A stretch of DNA of 64,000 bases from Maridesulfovibrio sp. (lineage in GTDB: Bacteria > Desulfobacterota > Desulfovibrionia > Desulfovibrionales > Desulfovibrionaceae), in the NCBI RefSeq assembly GCF_963677005.1, contig NZ_OY781616.1, positions 1 to 64,000 on the forward strand. The letters are read 5' to 3'. The position numbers and the translations under genes were made by a program. Position 1 is the stretch's first letter; the number at the start of each line of letters is the position of its first letter. Below are positions 26,642-35,872 of this stretch, in pieces. The notes beneath the pieces were generated by a model. That model was not told the origin of the DNA and did no database searches. It saw only the letters and a program-made list of their open reading frames with translations.

Positions 26642-27922
26642 ATGAGAATTGATTTTTCACTATACAGACTGCTGATTCTGGCGCTGCTCGCTCTTTTCCT
26701 GTTCTGCGGTTGTGCAACAAGGGTGGCTCAGCCTTCAAGGGCAGGTTCAGCCAAGCCACGCACCGGCACCAAAGTCTGGGTCAGCAAGAAGCCTGGTCGA
26801 GAATTTGTCGCCGGTCCGGTCCGGTTCGAAAAAATGTCCTCGCAGTCGGCGGAACTGGCTGCACGCAGGCTTTCGGCCCGGACGCAGGATATGGATTCCT
26901 GGCGCGACCTTGGGCCTCAGATCAGGAAGTCCATTGAATATGTCCGCCGCAATCCTGCAGGGGGGCTGGCCCTCCAGCGCAGGGAACTCCGGCTGACCTG
27001 GGGGCAGTTGCGGAAGTCACTGGAAGATCTGGAAAGGTTACTGCCCCGGCTTGATCGAAATCCGGAGTTGCTTGGGAAATATTTTGTCTGGTATGAATTG
27101 CAGTCCGGTGCCGAGATGACCGGTTATTATACTCCGGTTATAGAGGCCAGCCTCAAGCGGGAAGGCCAGTATCAGTATCCTGTCTACCGTGTGCCGCCGG
27201 ACCTGCGTAAGGCGCGTCCCGGGGAAACCCATCCGTGGTCGGAAAAATTGCGTAAGGCCTACCGGGTTGAACAAGGTCGGATTCTGCCGTACTATTCCCG
27301 CCGTGATATCGATATAAACAAGGTGCTGGCCGGGAAAGGCCTTGAAGTGGCATGGCTCAAAGACCCTGTTGATCTTTTTTATATGCATGTTCAGGGAGGC
27401 GGAGTGCTGAGGCTGCCGGACGGGCGTCTGCGTACGGCAGTGTTCAGCGGCAGTAATGGACTGGACTTTCACGGGCTGGGCAGTATCCTTTATCGCAAGG
27501 GGATTTTGAAAAAAAATCAGCTCTCAAGAGAGAAAATCAAGGATTATCTGCTCAAGCACCCCGGCGAGATGTGGAATCTGATGGCCGAGAACGAGAGTTA
27601 CATCTTTTTCAAGATCACCAGAGGTCAGCCTCAGGGGGCAATGGGCAAGCCTTTGCACGGCAAGGTCAGTCTTGCCAGCGATCCCCAGTTGTTGCCTTTG
27701 GGGTCCATTGTATCCTTTCGCACAGATATCTATCCTTCTAAAGGCCGACCTGCCCGCAGGGTGAACGGGGTAGGGCTTGCTCAGGATACCGGAAAAGCTA
27801 TTCGCGGAGCCCGGCTTGACTATTACATCGGGACAGGAAACGAATACAAATACGCGGCGCATCATCTTAAGAATCATGTGCCGGTTTACCTGTTGATCAG
27901 CCGTTCGGCATTACGCAGGTAA
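26642..27922 (+). CDS. mltA: Membrane-bound lytic transglycosylase A (MltA)
   Basis: A 426-residue lipoprotein whose signal ends FLFCGC (Cys24). The MltA domain contains GYYTPVIEASLKREGQYQYPVY, and the 3D domain carries GLAQDTGKAIRGARLDYYIGTG, where the aspartates belong to the active site. The enzyme cleaves peptidoglycan to anhydromuropeptides at the outer membrane. It has an upstream gap of 130 nt and no co-directional operon partner. Only the lipobox is somewhat non-ideal (Phe at -3, Cys at -2). Confidence 0.93.
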   Translation: MRIDFSLYRLLILALLALFLFCGCATRVAQPSRAGSAKPRTGTKVWVSKKPGREFVAGPVRFEKMSSQSAELAARRLSARTQDMDSWRDLGPQIRKSIEYVRRNPAGGLALQRRELRLTWGQLRKSLEDLERLLPRLDRNPELLGKYFVWYELQSGAEMTGYYTPVIEASLKREGQYQYPVYRVPPDLRKARPGETHPWSEKLRKAYRVEQGRILPYYSRRDIDINKVLAGKGLEVAWLKDPVDLFYMHVQGGGVLRLPDGRLRTAVFSGSNGLDFHGLGSILYRKGILKKNQLSREKIKDYLLKHPGEMWNLMAENESYIFFKITRGQPQGAMGKPLHGKVSLASDPQLLPLGSIVSFRTDIYPSKGRPARRVNGVGLAQDTGKAIRGARLDYYIGTGNEYKYAAHHLKNHVPVYLLISRSALRR

Positions 27923-28275
27923 CGTTTTTATGCTTTCATGCGGAAATGGGTAAATTAAAGGAAACGTTGACCAAGACCATATTTTGATATGGTTATTGAC
28001 TTATCTTCGCAAAATTTTTGATTTAAGTGGCTACTTTCAGTGCACCCACTTTAAACTGTTAGGGATTCCAAAGGGGATTATCCATCTCTGCTCTCCATAT
28101 CCCTAAGACTCGAAGAGGCTTCTCGTCTAAGGTCTAATGGGCCTTTGGCCGCCGGCGGCGAAATCAAATTATTAAAAGCGCGAAGCGCATCAAATGGAAA
28201 ATTAATCGATGCTTCCCAAAGTTTCGCCGTTCCCGTTCGGGGCGGCAGAGGCATTCTTATAAGGAACGGTATATT
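27923..28275. other. Intergenic region between mltA and gatB
   Basis: About 350 nt without a gene. The left part (27923-28058) is AT-rich and shows only a short hairpin, ACCATATTTTGATATGGT near 27976-27993. The right part is the second copy of the dispersed repeat (28059-28194). The last 80 nt carry the gatB ribosome-binding site AAGGAA. Confidence 0.7.
28059..28194 (+). repeat. Dispersed palindromic repeat, copy 2, with a 59-bp insertion
   Basis: It begins TTAGGGATTCCAAAGGGGATTATC (28059-28082), as in copy 3. Next come about 59 bp absent from the other copies (28083-28141). The rest of the repeat follows: CCTTTGGCCGCC, GGCGGCGAAATCAAATTAT and AAAAGCGCGAAGCGCATCAAA. The insertion splits the central CCAAAGGGG/CCCCTTTGG hairpin. 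It has its own partial dyad (CTAAGAC...GTCTAAG, 28102-28130). Confidence 0.8.
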
Positions 28276-29721
28276 ATGGTACAATTCGAAACAGTTATAG
28301 GACTTGAGGTTCACGCTCAGCTCAAGACAAAGACCAAGATCTTCTGCGGCTGCTCCACCGAATTCGGCAAAGACCCCAACGAGAATGTCTGTGAAGTCTG
28401 TTCAGGCATGCCGGGAGTTCTTCCTGTTCTCAATGAAAAGGTCATGGAATATGCTGCCAAGATGGGGCTGGCTACCAATTGCACCATCAACCGGAAATCC
28501 ATATTCGCCCGCAAGAACTATTTTTATCCTGATCTGCCCAAAGGATACCAGATTTCCCAGTTCGACCTGCCCATCTGCGAGCACGGACATCTTGATATTT
28601 CCTATGAAGATGATGGCGGAAATGTCCTGAACAAACGGATCGGCATAACCCGTATCCACATGGAAGAGGACGCCGGCAAGAACATTCATTCCGCTGCCGA
28701 AAACGCCAGCTTCGTAGACCTCAACCGTACCGGCGTTCCCCTGATCGAGATCGTCAGCGAGCCGGATATGCGCAGTGCCGACGAAGCCGTGGCCTATCTC
28801 AAGGGATTGCGTTCCATTCTTCTTTATCTGGGTATATGCGACGGCAACCTTGAAGAAGGTTCCTTCCGTTGCGACGCTAACATTTCAGTACGCCCGGTTG
28901 GTCAGGAAGAATTCGGCACCCGTGCGGAACTCAAGAACATCAATTCGTTCCGTAACATACACAAGGCCATCCGTTATGAGGTGGCCCGCCAGATAGACCT
29001 AATTGAAGACGGTGAGAAGGTGATTCAGGAAACCCGTCTTTTCGATGCCGACAAGGGTACGACCCATTCCATGCGCGGCAAGGAAGAGGCCCACGATTAC
29101 CGTTATTATCCCGATCCGGACCTTGTTCCGCTGGTCATTGAAGAGGATTGGCTTGCTCAGTGGGAAGCTTCCCTGCCGGAACTTCCGGCCGGACGCATGG
29201 CCCGGTTCATTGAAGAAATGGGACTTTCTTCCGATGATGCCGATCTGATCAGTTCCGAAAAGGATGTTGCCGATTATTTCGAGGCAGTGCTCGAATTTCA
29301 CAACGACCCTAAGAAGGTGGTCAACTGGATCAAGGGCGATTTCCTGCGCGAACTCAACCAGTCCGGAAAGGGCGCTGCTGATTGCGTCTTCAAGCCGGAG
29401 ATGATGGCCAAGCTGATTAAGCTTGTTGATAAGGATGTGATCAGCATCAAGATCGGCAAGGATATCTTCGGTGACATCTTTGCAAACGGCCTTGACCCTG
29501 AAAAGTACGTCAAGGATAAGGGACTGGTCCAGATTTCCGATTCTTCATCCCTTGAAGCCGTGGTGGACAAGGTTCTGGCCGACAACCCGGATGAGGTTGA
29601 GGCATTCAAGGGCGGTAAGAAGAAGCTGATGAGCTTCTTCATGGGCCAGATCATGCGTGAGACCAAAGGTAAGGCCAACCCCGGCATGGTCAGCAAAATG
29701 ATTGCTGAGAAACTTTCCTAA
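28276..29721 (+). CDS. gatB: Asp-tRNA(Asn)/Glu-tRNA(Gln) amidotransferase subunit B
   Basis: A 481-residue GatB. The N-terminal catalytic domain begins [22 protein letters not shown]. It has the conserved [19 protein letters not shown] and [11 protein letters not shown] motifs and [15 protein letters not shown]. The C-terminal helical and YqeY-like tail ends [17 protein letters not shown]. With GatA and GatC, which are not in this window, it transamidates mischarged Glu-tRNA(Gln) or Asp-tRNA(Asn). mtnA follows 18 nt downstream. Confidence 0.97.
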   Translation: MVQFETVIGLEVHAQLKTKTKIFCGCSTEFGKDPNENVCEVCSGMPGVLPVLNEKVMEYAAKMGLATNCTINRKSIFARKNYFYPDLPKGYQISQFDLPICEHGHLDISYEDDGGNVLNKRIGITRIHMEEDAGKNIHSAAENASFVDLNRTGVPLIEIVSEPDMRSADEAVAYLKGLRSILLYLGICDGNLEEGSFRCDANISVRPVGQEEFGTRAELKNINSFRNIHKAIRYEVARQIDLIEDGEKVIQETRLFDADKGTTHSMRGKEEAHDYRYYPDPDLVPLVIEEDWLAQWEASLPELPAGRMARFIEEMGLSSDDADLISSEKDVADYFEAVLEFHNDPKKVVNWIKGDFLRELNQSGKGAADCVFKPEMMAKLIKLVDKDVISIKIGKDIFGDIFANGLDPEKYVKDKGLVQISDSSSLEAVVDKVLADNPDEVEAFKGGKKKLMSFFMGQIMRETKGKANPGMVSKMIAEKLS

Positions 29722-29739
29722 CCAAAAGAGATTCATAAA

Positions 29740-30780
29740 ATGACAGAGCATATTCAGTTTTCACCGGAAAAAGACGCCCTTGTGCTGCTGGATCAGCGCT
29801 ATCTGCCTACCCGCGAGGACTGGTTTGACTGCAAGACAACGGACGATATCGTCGAGGCCCTTGTGGTCATGGTCGTGCGCGGCGCTCCGGCCATCGGCGT
29901 AACTGCCGCTTACGGCTGCTATCTGGCCGCCCGTGAAGTTTCCGGCAGCGATAACTGGAAGGCCGAACTGGAAAAGAATCTCGACAAGATCGAGAACGCC
30001 CGCCCCACAGCGGTCAACCTGCGCTGGGCAGTGCGCGAAATGAAGCGCGTCCGGGATGAATCCGGGGATATTTCCCTTGAAGAACTTTGTGCCGTCTGGC
30101 TGAAACGGGCCAAGGAAATTCATGCCGATGATATCCGTATGTGTGAGGATATCGGCAGGTTCGGCGGAGAACTCATGGACGACGGCGATACCATCATGAC
30201 CCACTGCAATGCCGGGGCGCTTGCCACGGCAGGGTATGGAACCGCTCTCGGAGTCATCCGCGGTGCGGTTGATCAGGGCAAGAAGGTCTCGGTCATCGCC
30301 AACGAAACCCGTCCCTTTCTTCAGGGTGCGCGTCTTACCGCATACGAACTGCATCGTGACGGCATTCCAGTAAAGGTGGCCTGTGATAACGCCTGCGCCC
30401 TGCTGATGAAAAAGGGACTGGTCCAGAAGGTCGTAGTCGGAGCGGACCGCATTGCCGCAAACGGCGACGCAGTAAACAAGATCGGGACATTCGGCGTTGC
30501 GCTGCTGGCCCGTGAATTCGGGATTCCTTTTTACGTGGCCGCCCCGGTCTACACTATAGACCCGGAAACCCCCACCGGTGACGATGTGCCCATTGAAGAC
30601 CGCACTCCCACCGAGGTAACCCACGTGGGCGGACATCGCATTACCCCGGAAGGTGTTGATGTGTTCAACTTCGCTTTCGACCCCACCCCCAATGAACTCA
30701 TAGCCGGAATCATTACCGAAAAGGGTGTGTTGAGGGCTCCGTATGACGAAGCGATCCGCAAATTGTTCGCGGAGGAATAA
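29740..30780 (+). CDS. mtnA: S-methyl-5-thioribose-1-phosphate isomerase
   Basis: A 346-residue protein of the eIF2B-alpha/MtnA family, which converts methylthioribose 1-phosphate to methylthioribulose 1-phosphate in methionine salvage. It shows [15 protein letters not shown], the catalytic cysteine motif [19 protein letters not shown] and the catalytic aspartate motif [19 protein letters not shown]. It ends with [18 protein letters not shown]. No other salvage gene is adjacent. It is co-directional with gatB and ends at a terminator. Confidence 0.94.
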   Translation: MTEHIQFSPEKDALVLLDQRYLPTREDWFDCKTTDDIVEALVVMVVRGAPAIGVTAAYGCYLAAREVSGSDNWKAELEKNLDKIENARPTAVNLRWAVREMKRVRDESGDISLEELCAVWLKRAKEIHADDIRMCEDIGRFGGELMDDGDTIMTHCNAGALATAGYGTALGVIRGAVDQGKKVSVIANETRPFLQGARLTAYELHRDGIPVKVACDNACALLMKKGLVQKVVVGADRIAANGDAVNKIGTFGVALLAREFGIPFYVAAPVYTIDPETPTGDDVPIEDRTPTEVTHVGGHRITPEGVDVFNFAFDPTPNELIAGIITEKGVLRAPYDEAIRKLFAEE

Positions 30781-30853
30781 AACCCGTCAGTGAAGGAAAG
30801 ACTTTACAGAGCCGTATGCATTGTGTCATAGGCCCGGTTTGAGATGTTTAATG

Positions 30854-30884
30854 AGCGGGAAGCGTAAATCTTCCCGCTTTTTTT
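30854..30884 (+). terminator. Terminator after gatB-mtnA
   Basis: A 9-bp stem, AGCGGGAAG (30854-30862) and CTTCCCGCT (30870-30878), is followed by six or more T. Confidence 0.9.
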
Positions 30885-30949
30885 GATATATCCGGTGTTC
30901 GTTATGGAGTATAGGTAGCGAATGACCGTTCCTATTTCTGGAGGCTGAC

Positions 30950-32302
30950 ATGCTGCCAACTATAGCTCTTGTAGGGCGCCCAAATGTCGGGAAGTCCACA
31001 CTTTTCAATAGATTGTTGCGGAAGAAAAGGGCTCTGACCCACGACATGCCCGGAATTACCCGGGACCGTATTTACGCCGAAGGCCAGTACGACGGGGTGA
31101 GCTACGCGCTCATCGATACCGGCGGTCTGGTTATGGAGAGCGACAATAATTCCGGTGAATTTCAGGGCGATATTTTTGAACAGGCCCGCGAGGCCATAGA
31201 AGAGGCTCATGCACTGATCCTCGTCGTAGACGGAAGAATCGGGCTGACCCCGCTGGACGAGCAGGTTGCCGGTTATATCCGCCAGAGCAACAAGCCTGTG
31301 CTTCTGCTGGTTAACAAGGTGGACGGTCCTGAGCTTGAAGCGCAGGCCACAGCGGAATTTCATGTTCTGGGCTATGAGATCATGCCTGTTTCCGCCGAGC
31401 ATGGTTTCAACCTGTTTGAACTGCGTGAAAAGGTCGCCGCCATGGCCCGCGAGACAGGCATTGTCCCCGAGGAAAGGGACGAGGAGGCCAAGGGGCTCAA
31501 GATTGCCATGTTGGGGCGGCCCAATGCCGGGAAGTCCTCCATGGTTAATGCCCTTACCGGGGAAGAGCGGGTAATCGTAAGCGATATCGCCGGAACCACC
31601 CGTGACAGTGTGGACGTTACTTTTGAGAGCAGCGGCAAACTCTATACGTTCGTGGATACCGCCGGAGTACGCCGCCGGACGAACATCACCGATACCATAG
31701 AGCGGTTCAGCGTTGTGCGAGCCCTGCGAAGCAGCGCCCGTGCCGATGTGACCATCATGGTTGTGGATGCGCTTGGAGGAATCACCAAGCAGGATAAGCG
31801 GCTCATAGACTATCTTGTCAAAGAGGCTATCCCGTTCATAATTGCGGTCAACAAGGTGGACCTTGTTTCCAAGGGAGAGCGGACCGCTCTGCGCGAAGGA
31901 TTCGAACGTGCGCTTCGCATTGCCGGGCATGTCCCGGTTGTTTATACTTCCTGTGTATCCAAGTCCGGTCTCGGCGGTATTCTGGAGCTGGCAACCCGGC
32001 TCAAGAAGGAATGTTCCTTACGAGTTTCCACCGGTGAACTGAACAGGATCATGAAAGAGGTGATCGAAAAACATCAGCCTCCGGTGGTTAAGCGCAAGAG
32101 GGCCAAGTTCAAGTACATGACCCAGGCAGACGAGGAACCGCCAACGTTTGTATTTTTCATCAACGATGAGAAGCTGATCAAGGCTTCCTATCATCGTTTT
32201 CTGGAAAACAAGCTGCGCAAGATACTGAATGTGAAGATTGCCCCTCTTAATATTGTCTTCCGTTCGACCTTCCGCAAGAAAGATGACATTGTTCATAAAT
32301 AA
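30950..32302 (+). CDS. der: GTPase Der (EngA)
   Basis: A 450-residue ribosome-assembly GTPase with two tandem G domains. The first has GRPNVGKSTLFNRLL (9-23) with DTGG and NKVD. The second has GRPNAGKSSMVNAL with DTAGVRRR and NKVDLV. The KH-like C-terminal domain carries PPVVKRKRAKFKYMTQ and ends in the basic STFRKKDDIVHK. It acts in late 50S maturation. GGAGG is 8-9 nt upstream of ATG. Confidence 0.97.
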   Translation: MLPTIALVGRPNVGKSTLFNRLLRKKRALTHDMPGITRDRIYAEGQYDGVSYALIDTGGLVMESDNNSGEFQGDIFEQAREAIEEAHALILVVDGRIGLTPLDEQVAGYIRQSNKPVLLLVNKVDGPELEAQATAEFHVLGYEIMPVSAEHGFNLFELREKVAAMARETGIVPEERDEEAKGLKIAMLGRPNAGKSSMVNALTGEERVIVSDIAGTTRDSVDVTFESSGKLYTFVDTAGVRRRTNITDTIERFSVVRALRSSARADVTIMVVDALGGITKQDKRLIDYLVKEAIPFIIAVNKVDLVSKGERTALREGFERALRIAGHVPVVYTSCVSKSGLGGILELATRLKKECSLRVSTGELNRIMKEVIEKHQPPVVKRKRAKFKYMTQADEEPPTFVFFINDEKLIKASYHRFLENKLRKILNVKIAPLNIVFRSTFRKKDDIVHK

Positions 32303-32325
32303 TTAAAAAAATGCTGAAATACATG

Positions 32326-32354
32326 TTGACAATCATGCGGGGTAAATATATTTA
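32326..32354 (+). promoter_or_regulatory. Promoter of tRNA-Ser(GCU)
   Basis: TTGACA (32326-32331) is perfect and is 17 bp from TATTTA (32349-32354). Transcription would start about 40 nt before the tRNA. Confidence 0.6.
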
Positions 32355-32402
32355 AACGCTTCCTGAGTGAGTGAAGCGGATTTATCTCCTTGGGAAGTAT
32401 AC

Positions 32403-32497
32403 GGAGAGGTGGCCGAGCTAGGCTGAAGGCGCTCGCCTGCTAAGCGAGTATAGGGCGTAAAACTCTATCGAGGGTTCGAATCCCTCCCTCTCCGCCA
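32403..32497 (+). tRNA. tRNA-Ser (anticodon GCU)
   Basis: A 95-nt cloverleaf including an encoded CCA. The acceptor GGAGAGG pairs with CCTCTCC (32487-32493). The anticodon loop CTGCTAA gives GCU for AGC/AGU codons, the long variable arm is typical of serine tRNAs, and the T loop TTCGAAT is canonical. A terminator follows at 32511. The last 26 nt are identical to those of the second tRNA-Ser at 33707. Confidence 0.96.
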
Positions 32498-32510
32498 GAT
32501 GAAAGTAATG

Positions 32511-32541
32511 GGCAGTCGTTGATGCGACTGCCTTTTTTTTT
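32511..32541 (+). terminator. Terminator after tRNA-Ser(GCU)
   Basis: GGCAGTCG (32511-32518) and CGACTGCC (32525-32532) form an 8-bp stem followed by a run of nine T. Confidence 0.9.
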
Positions 32542-32905
32542 GCCAGGTTATCCCTGTCGGTTGCACCTGATTTGTCAGAGGTAGAGGATGGGGGGAGGCT
32601 TTTGGGGCATGCCGGCGTCTTTTGCGATGACAGAATTTTGTTTTGCCAAAACCCATGTGTGCATTTGAATATTTTGTACGCAGTTTCATGTGGAGTTACC
32701 CGTAGTTTTATACCTCTTTACAACAGATCAATATGCCTCTGTAAGTAGTTGATTGGGGTATCCATTTTCTGTTAAGGGTTAAAAAACATGGATGATTATG
32801 GAGATGTACTGGTCCTGATCAATCCTGAAACAAATATTGAAAGAATCGAAAATGATCGTTTCTTTCCGGATTTGATCGACCTGTAATTTTTACTTCCGGA
32901 GGCGC
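32542..32905. other. Intergenic region before the response regulator
   Basis: About 360 nt with no convincing gene. A 32-codon frame at 32788-32886 (MDDYGDVLVLINPETN...) ends just before the response regulator, but it has no clear ribosome-binding site and no recognised family, so it is only noted. The regulator's own GGAGGCGC site is at 32898-32905. Confidence 0.5.
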
Positions 32906-33562
32906 ATGACAAATCTTATCGGTGTAGTGATAGCTGATGACCACGCCTTGGTCAGGGAAGGGCTGAAGACCATTTTGAAATCCCAGCCGGGGATAAACGT
33001 ACTCGGCATGGCTGAAAATGGTGAGGAGGCTGTGCGTCTGTGCAGGCGGCTGAACCCTGATGTGGTGCTTATGGATCTGTCCATGCCCGTTAAGAGTGGA
33101 ACACAGGCCATTCAGGAGCTTGCAGGAATCGGCAAGACCAAGATACTGGCCCTTACTGCTCATGTTGAAGCCGAACATATTTTTTCAGCCCTTGATGCAG
33201 GCGCCTGCGGATATGTGCTGAAGACGTCTTCCAGTGAAGAACTGATGATTGCCATCAGAACGGTTATGAAGGGGAATGTCTATCTTGCCCCCGATATTTC
33301 CGGAGAGGTGGCAAGGGGATTCCTGCACCGAAAGCGCGGCGGCAGTGATGAGCGTCTGGAACTGCTGACCAACCGGGAGAGGGAAGTGCTGAAACAGGTG
33401 CTTGCCGGGTATAAGAATCGTGAAATAGCGGAACTTTTGATCATCAGCATCAAGACCGTTGAAAAGCATCGTTCCAATATGATGAAGAAGCTCGGTCTCA
33501 GTTCTTTGGCGGAGCTCAGGGCTTTCGGTGAAGAACTGAAAGCCAAGGATATTTTTATCTGA
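32906..33562 (+). CDS. NarL/LuxR-type response regulator (orphan)
   Basis: A 218-residue two-domain regulator. The receiver domain (1-120) has the acidic pair ADDH, phospho-acceptor Asp57 in VVLMDLSMP, and the conserved LALTAH and VLKTSS positions. A linker leads to a LuxR-type helix-turn-helix, LTNREREVLKQVLAGYKNREIAELLIIS and KTVEKHRSNMMKKL. It would bind DNA as a dimer after phosphorylation. No histidine kinase is adjacent, so the partner is unknown; the closest kinase in the window is at 57 kb and carries its own receiver. It lies between two tRNA-Ser genes. Confidence 0.92.
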   Translation: MTNLIGVVIADDHALVREGLKTILKSQPGINVLGMAENGEEAVRLCRRLNPDVVLMDLSMPVKSGTQAIQELAGIGKTKILALTAHVEAEHIFSALDAGACGYVLKTSSSEELMIAIRTVMKGNVYLAPDISGEVARGFLHRKRGGSDERLELLTNREREVLKQVLAGYKNREIAELLIISIKTVEKHRSNMMKKLGLSSLAELRAFGEELKAKDIFI

Positions 33563-33706
33563 GATTTGGGGCGGAACTGTTCGTAAATCCATGGTTCACG
33601 TGCCGCCCATGGTTTTTCGGCCAAACACACGCACAAATTTTTAATTTTCTTGCAGAAAAATGTTGACTTCCGGGGCAAGTTCGGCAAAGTTCTTGTTTCC
33701 AAAATT

Positions 33707-33798
33707 GGAGAGGTGGCAGAGTCCGGTTGAACGCGGCGGTCTTGAAAACCGTTGAAGGTTTGCGCCTTCCGGGGGTTCGAATCCCTCCCTCTCCGCCA
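33707..33798 (+). tRNA. tRNA-Ser (anticodon UGA)
   Basis: A 92-nt tRNA with encoded CCA. The acceptor GGAGAGG pairs with CCTCTCC, the anticodon loop CTTGAAA gives UGA for UCN codons, and there is a long variable arm. It shares its 5' first 11 nt and 3' last 26 nt with the tRNA-Ser at 32403. It is 144 nt downstream of the response regulator stop. A terminator hairpin follows at 33833. Confidence 0.96.
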
Positions 33799-33832
33799 TA
33801 CGATAATCCACAGCAGTCCAATGCTGTTCAAA

Positions 33833-33857
33833 AGCCCTGCATCGCAGGGCTTTTTTG
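33833..33857 (+). terminator. Terminator after tRNA-Ser(UGA)
   Basis: AGCCCTGC (33833-33840) and GCAGGGCT (33844-33851) form a tight 8-bp stem with a three-base loop, followed by six T. Confidence 0.9.
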
Positions 33858-34259
33858 TTTCCGTCCCCATCTGAGTGATATGTCTCCAGCCGCAGTTTGT
33901 ACGCGTATAAAAAATGCTATAAACCAATTTATACTATTCTTTTTATACCACTTGCTGCATCGTGGGCTTGGATTTGTGATCTGGGGTGTAACGGATCTTT
34001 TGAAATAGGATTTTTCAGGCTGCGAGGACTGTGCAGACCTCCAATTTGCATCAATGTACTCGTTGGGGATTGTGAACTGGTGTTTCATTGCACTATATTC
34101 CTATACGTTTGCAGGGTGGACGGATACCTTTGAATCCTTTCTCGCTTGCGGGGAAAAGGGGGTTGGGAGTGAATGTTCGGATGATCCTGATTACGAATGG
34201 CTCATGATCGATGTAAGTGCAAAAATATCACGATAAAAGTTAAATAGGAGAGTGTACCC
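33858..34259. other. Intergenic region before the decarboxylase gene
   Basis: About 400 nt, AT-richer than its surroundings. Short open frames exist (for example 34054-34236, 60 codons) but have no ribosome-binding site and no family resemblance. A good site, AGGAG, appears only at about 34245-34249, before the next gene. This marks the left border of the accessory stretch. Confidence 0.5.
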
Positions 34260-35546
34260 ATGAAATGGAAACGGGTTTTCATCTTTTTCTTTTTAATGGT
34301 TATTATGAGTTCGGTTCAGTCAATTGCGTATGCGGATTCTTTGCGCTCCCCCTCTGACGGCAGGCAGTGCTACAAGATCGGTGCGGACGCGAATATACCT
34401 TTGATGCCCGTAATTCAGGAATTCAAGGATTTAATCGAAAACGATCCCCATCTTTATATGCTGTTCATGGAGATGTTCAATCAGATCCCGAATAAACCGC
34501 CGTATCTGAAGGATCCTGCCGGAAACGTCCAGATTCGCAGCTACCGGCAGATGCTGAATGCTCTGAACTGTATCCTGACCAGTGCGCCTGAATTCAACGA
34601 CACCATCATGGCCGGAACTCCGATTAACGCTATGCTGGCATGGCCCATGGGAACTCCGGCAGGAACAGAAGCCTTTCTGGACAAACGGGTAAACCGGCAG
34701 CTGAAAAAGATTTTAAAACAATGGGAGGTCTTCCTTGCTTCACCGGACTCCCGGTATGTCTTGACCGACAAGCCCGGAGGATGGTTCAGCCCGCAGGCTC
34801 TGAAGGTCATGCCCGATTTTGATAAAAATTTTGTCTGCGATCCGAGCAAGCCGTACCATGGTTTTGCCTCGTGGGATGATTTTTTCACCCGCCTGTTCCG
34901 TAAAGGGCTGCGCCCTGTGGCATCACCGGACAATGACGCTGTCATCGTCAACGCGTGTGAATCAGCTCCGTATCGGCTGGCTAAAGATGTAAAGCTCAGG
35001 GATAAATTCTGGATCAAGGGCGAACCCTACTCCATTTATCACATGTTTGACGGCGACCCGCTGGCAGAACAATTTGTGGGTGGAACATTTTACCAGGCCT
35101 TCCTGAGCGCATTCAACTACCATCGCTGGCACAGCCCTGTGAGCGGAACAATTGTAAAGACCAAGCTTGTGGATGGAAGCTACTACGCTGCTGCACTGGT
35201 TGACGGATTTGATCCGGAAACACAGGACAATTGCCAGGGCTACATCGCTCAGACCGCGGCCCGTGCTTTGGTGTTCATCCAAGCCGACAACCCGGATATA
35301 GGCCTTATGGGCATCCTTTTTGTCGGTATGGGTGACGTCTCATCCAATGAGATCACGGTTTATGAAGGGCAGCATGTTAGAAAGGGCGAGCAACTGGGAA
35401 TGTTTCACTTTGGCGGATCCACCCACGTGCTTATGTTTCGCCCCGGTGTGAACGTAGAATTCGATCTGCGCGGACAAACTCCAAGTGTTAACGCCAAGAA
35501 CATTCCCCTTCTGTCAAAATTGGCCGTGGTAAAGGGCAAGAAGTAG
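34260..35546 (+). CDS. Exported phosphatidylserine decarboxylase-like pyruvoyl enzyme
   Basis: A 428-residue protein with a signal peptide (MKWKRVFIFFFLMVIMSSVQSIAYA, cleavage near residue 25). It belongs to the PSD superfamily. Residues about 45-180 resemble the PSD-associated N-terminal domain seen in the soluble amino-acid-decarboxylase branch. The catalytic domain has FASWDDFFTRLFRKGLRPVA (202-221), AFNYHRWHSPVSG (284-296) and the self-cleavage site HFGGSTHVLMF (383-393), where Ser387 would become the pyruvoyl group. GGST is used instead of the LGST of membrane-lipid PSDs, as in tryptophan-decarboxylase-like members. Export and the extra domain make a role in ordinary phosphatidylethanolamine synthesis unlikely. 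The substrate is unknown. Confidence 0.8.
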   Translation: MKWKRVFIFFFLMVIMSSVQSIAYADSLRSPSDGRQCYKIGADANIPLMPVIQEFKDLIENDPHLYMLFMEMFNQIPNKPPYLKDPAGNVQIRSYRQMLNALNCILTSAPEFNDTIMAGTPINAMLAWPMGTPAGTEAFLDKRVNRQLKKILKQWEVFLASPDSRYVLTDKPGGWFSPQALKVMPDFDKNFVCDPSKPYHGFASWDDFFTRLFRKGLRPVASPDNDAVIVNACESAPYRLAKDVKLRDKFWIKGEPYSIYHMFDGDPLAEQFVGGTFYQAFLSAFNYHRWHSPVSGTIVKTKLVDGSYYAAALVDGFDPETQDNCQGYIAQTAARALVFIQADNPDIGLMGILFVGMGDVSSNEITVYEGQHVRKGEQLGMFHFGGSTHVLMFRPGVNVEFDLRGQTPSVNAKNIPLLSKLAVVKGKK

Positions 35547-35872
35547 TGCCTTACTGAATCTAGACCATTAGGCGACGCAGCCAAAATTCTATACTGCGAC
35601 TTGCGCCGTTCTAAGGGGGAAGATTTTTCGGTTAACTTACTTGGTTATATTTTTTAGATAAGTCTTGGTACATTCATTGGAAGTACTGTGTAATTGTTCG
35701 CAGGATGTTGCGTTAAACATCTGCCGGCAATTATGCGGTACTTCTTTTTTATTTTTATCGCTGCCGAGACAAAGTGATATGCGAGGAAATGTATTGTCTT
35801 TTCAGGGAAGATGGCGTGTGATCAGAGTCTTCAGGTTAGGTAGTGAAATGGCAATGCTTATTGTTCGAAAGC
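35547..35872. other. Intergenic region, no gene seen
   Basis: About 325 nt between the decarboxylase stop and the convergent outer-membrane protein gene. It is AT-rich. I see no coding frame with a start site, no tRNA and no strong terminator hairpin. Confidence 0.5.

Noticed and set aside
32788..32886. 32-codon frame before the response regulator
   Set aside because: No clear ribosome-binding site and no known family; too short to support.
34054..34236. 60-codon frame in the gap before the decarboxylase gene
   Set aside because: No ribosome-binding site; composition like non-coding sequence.
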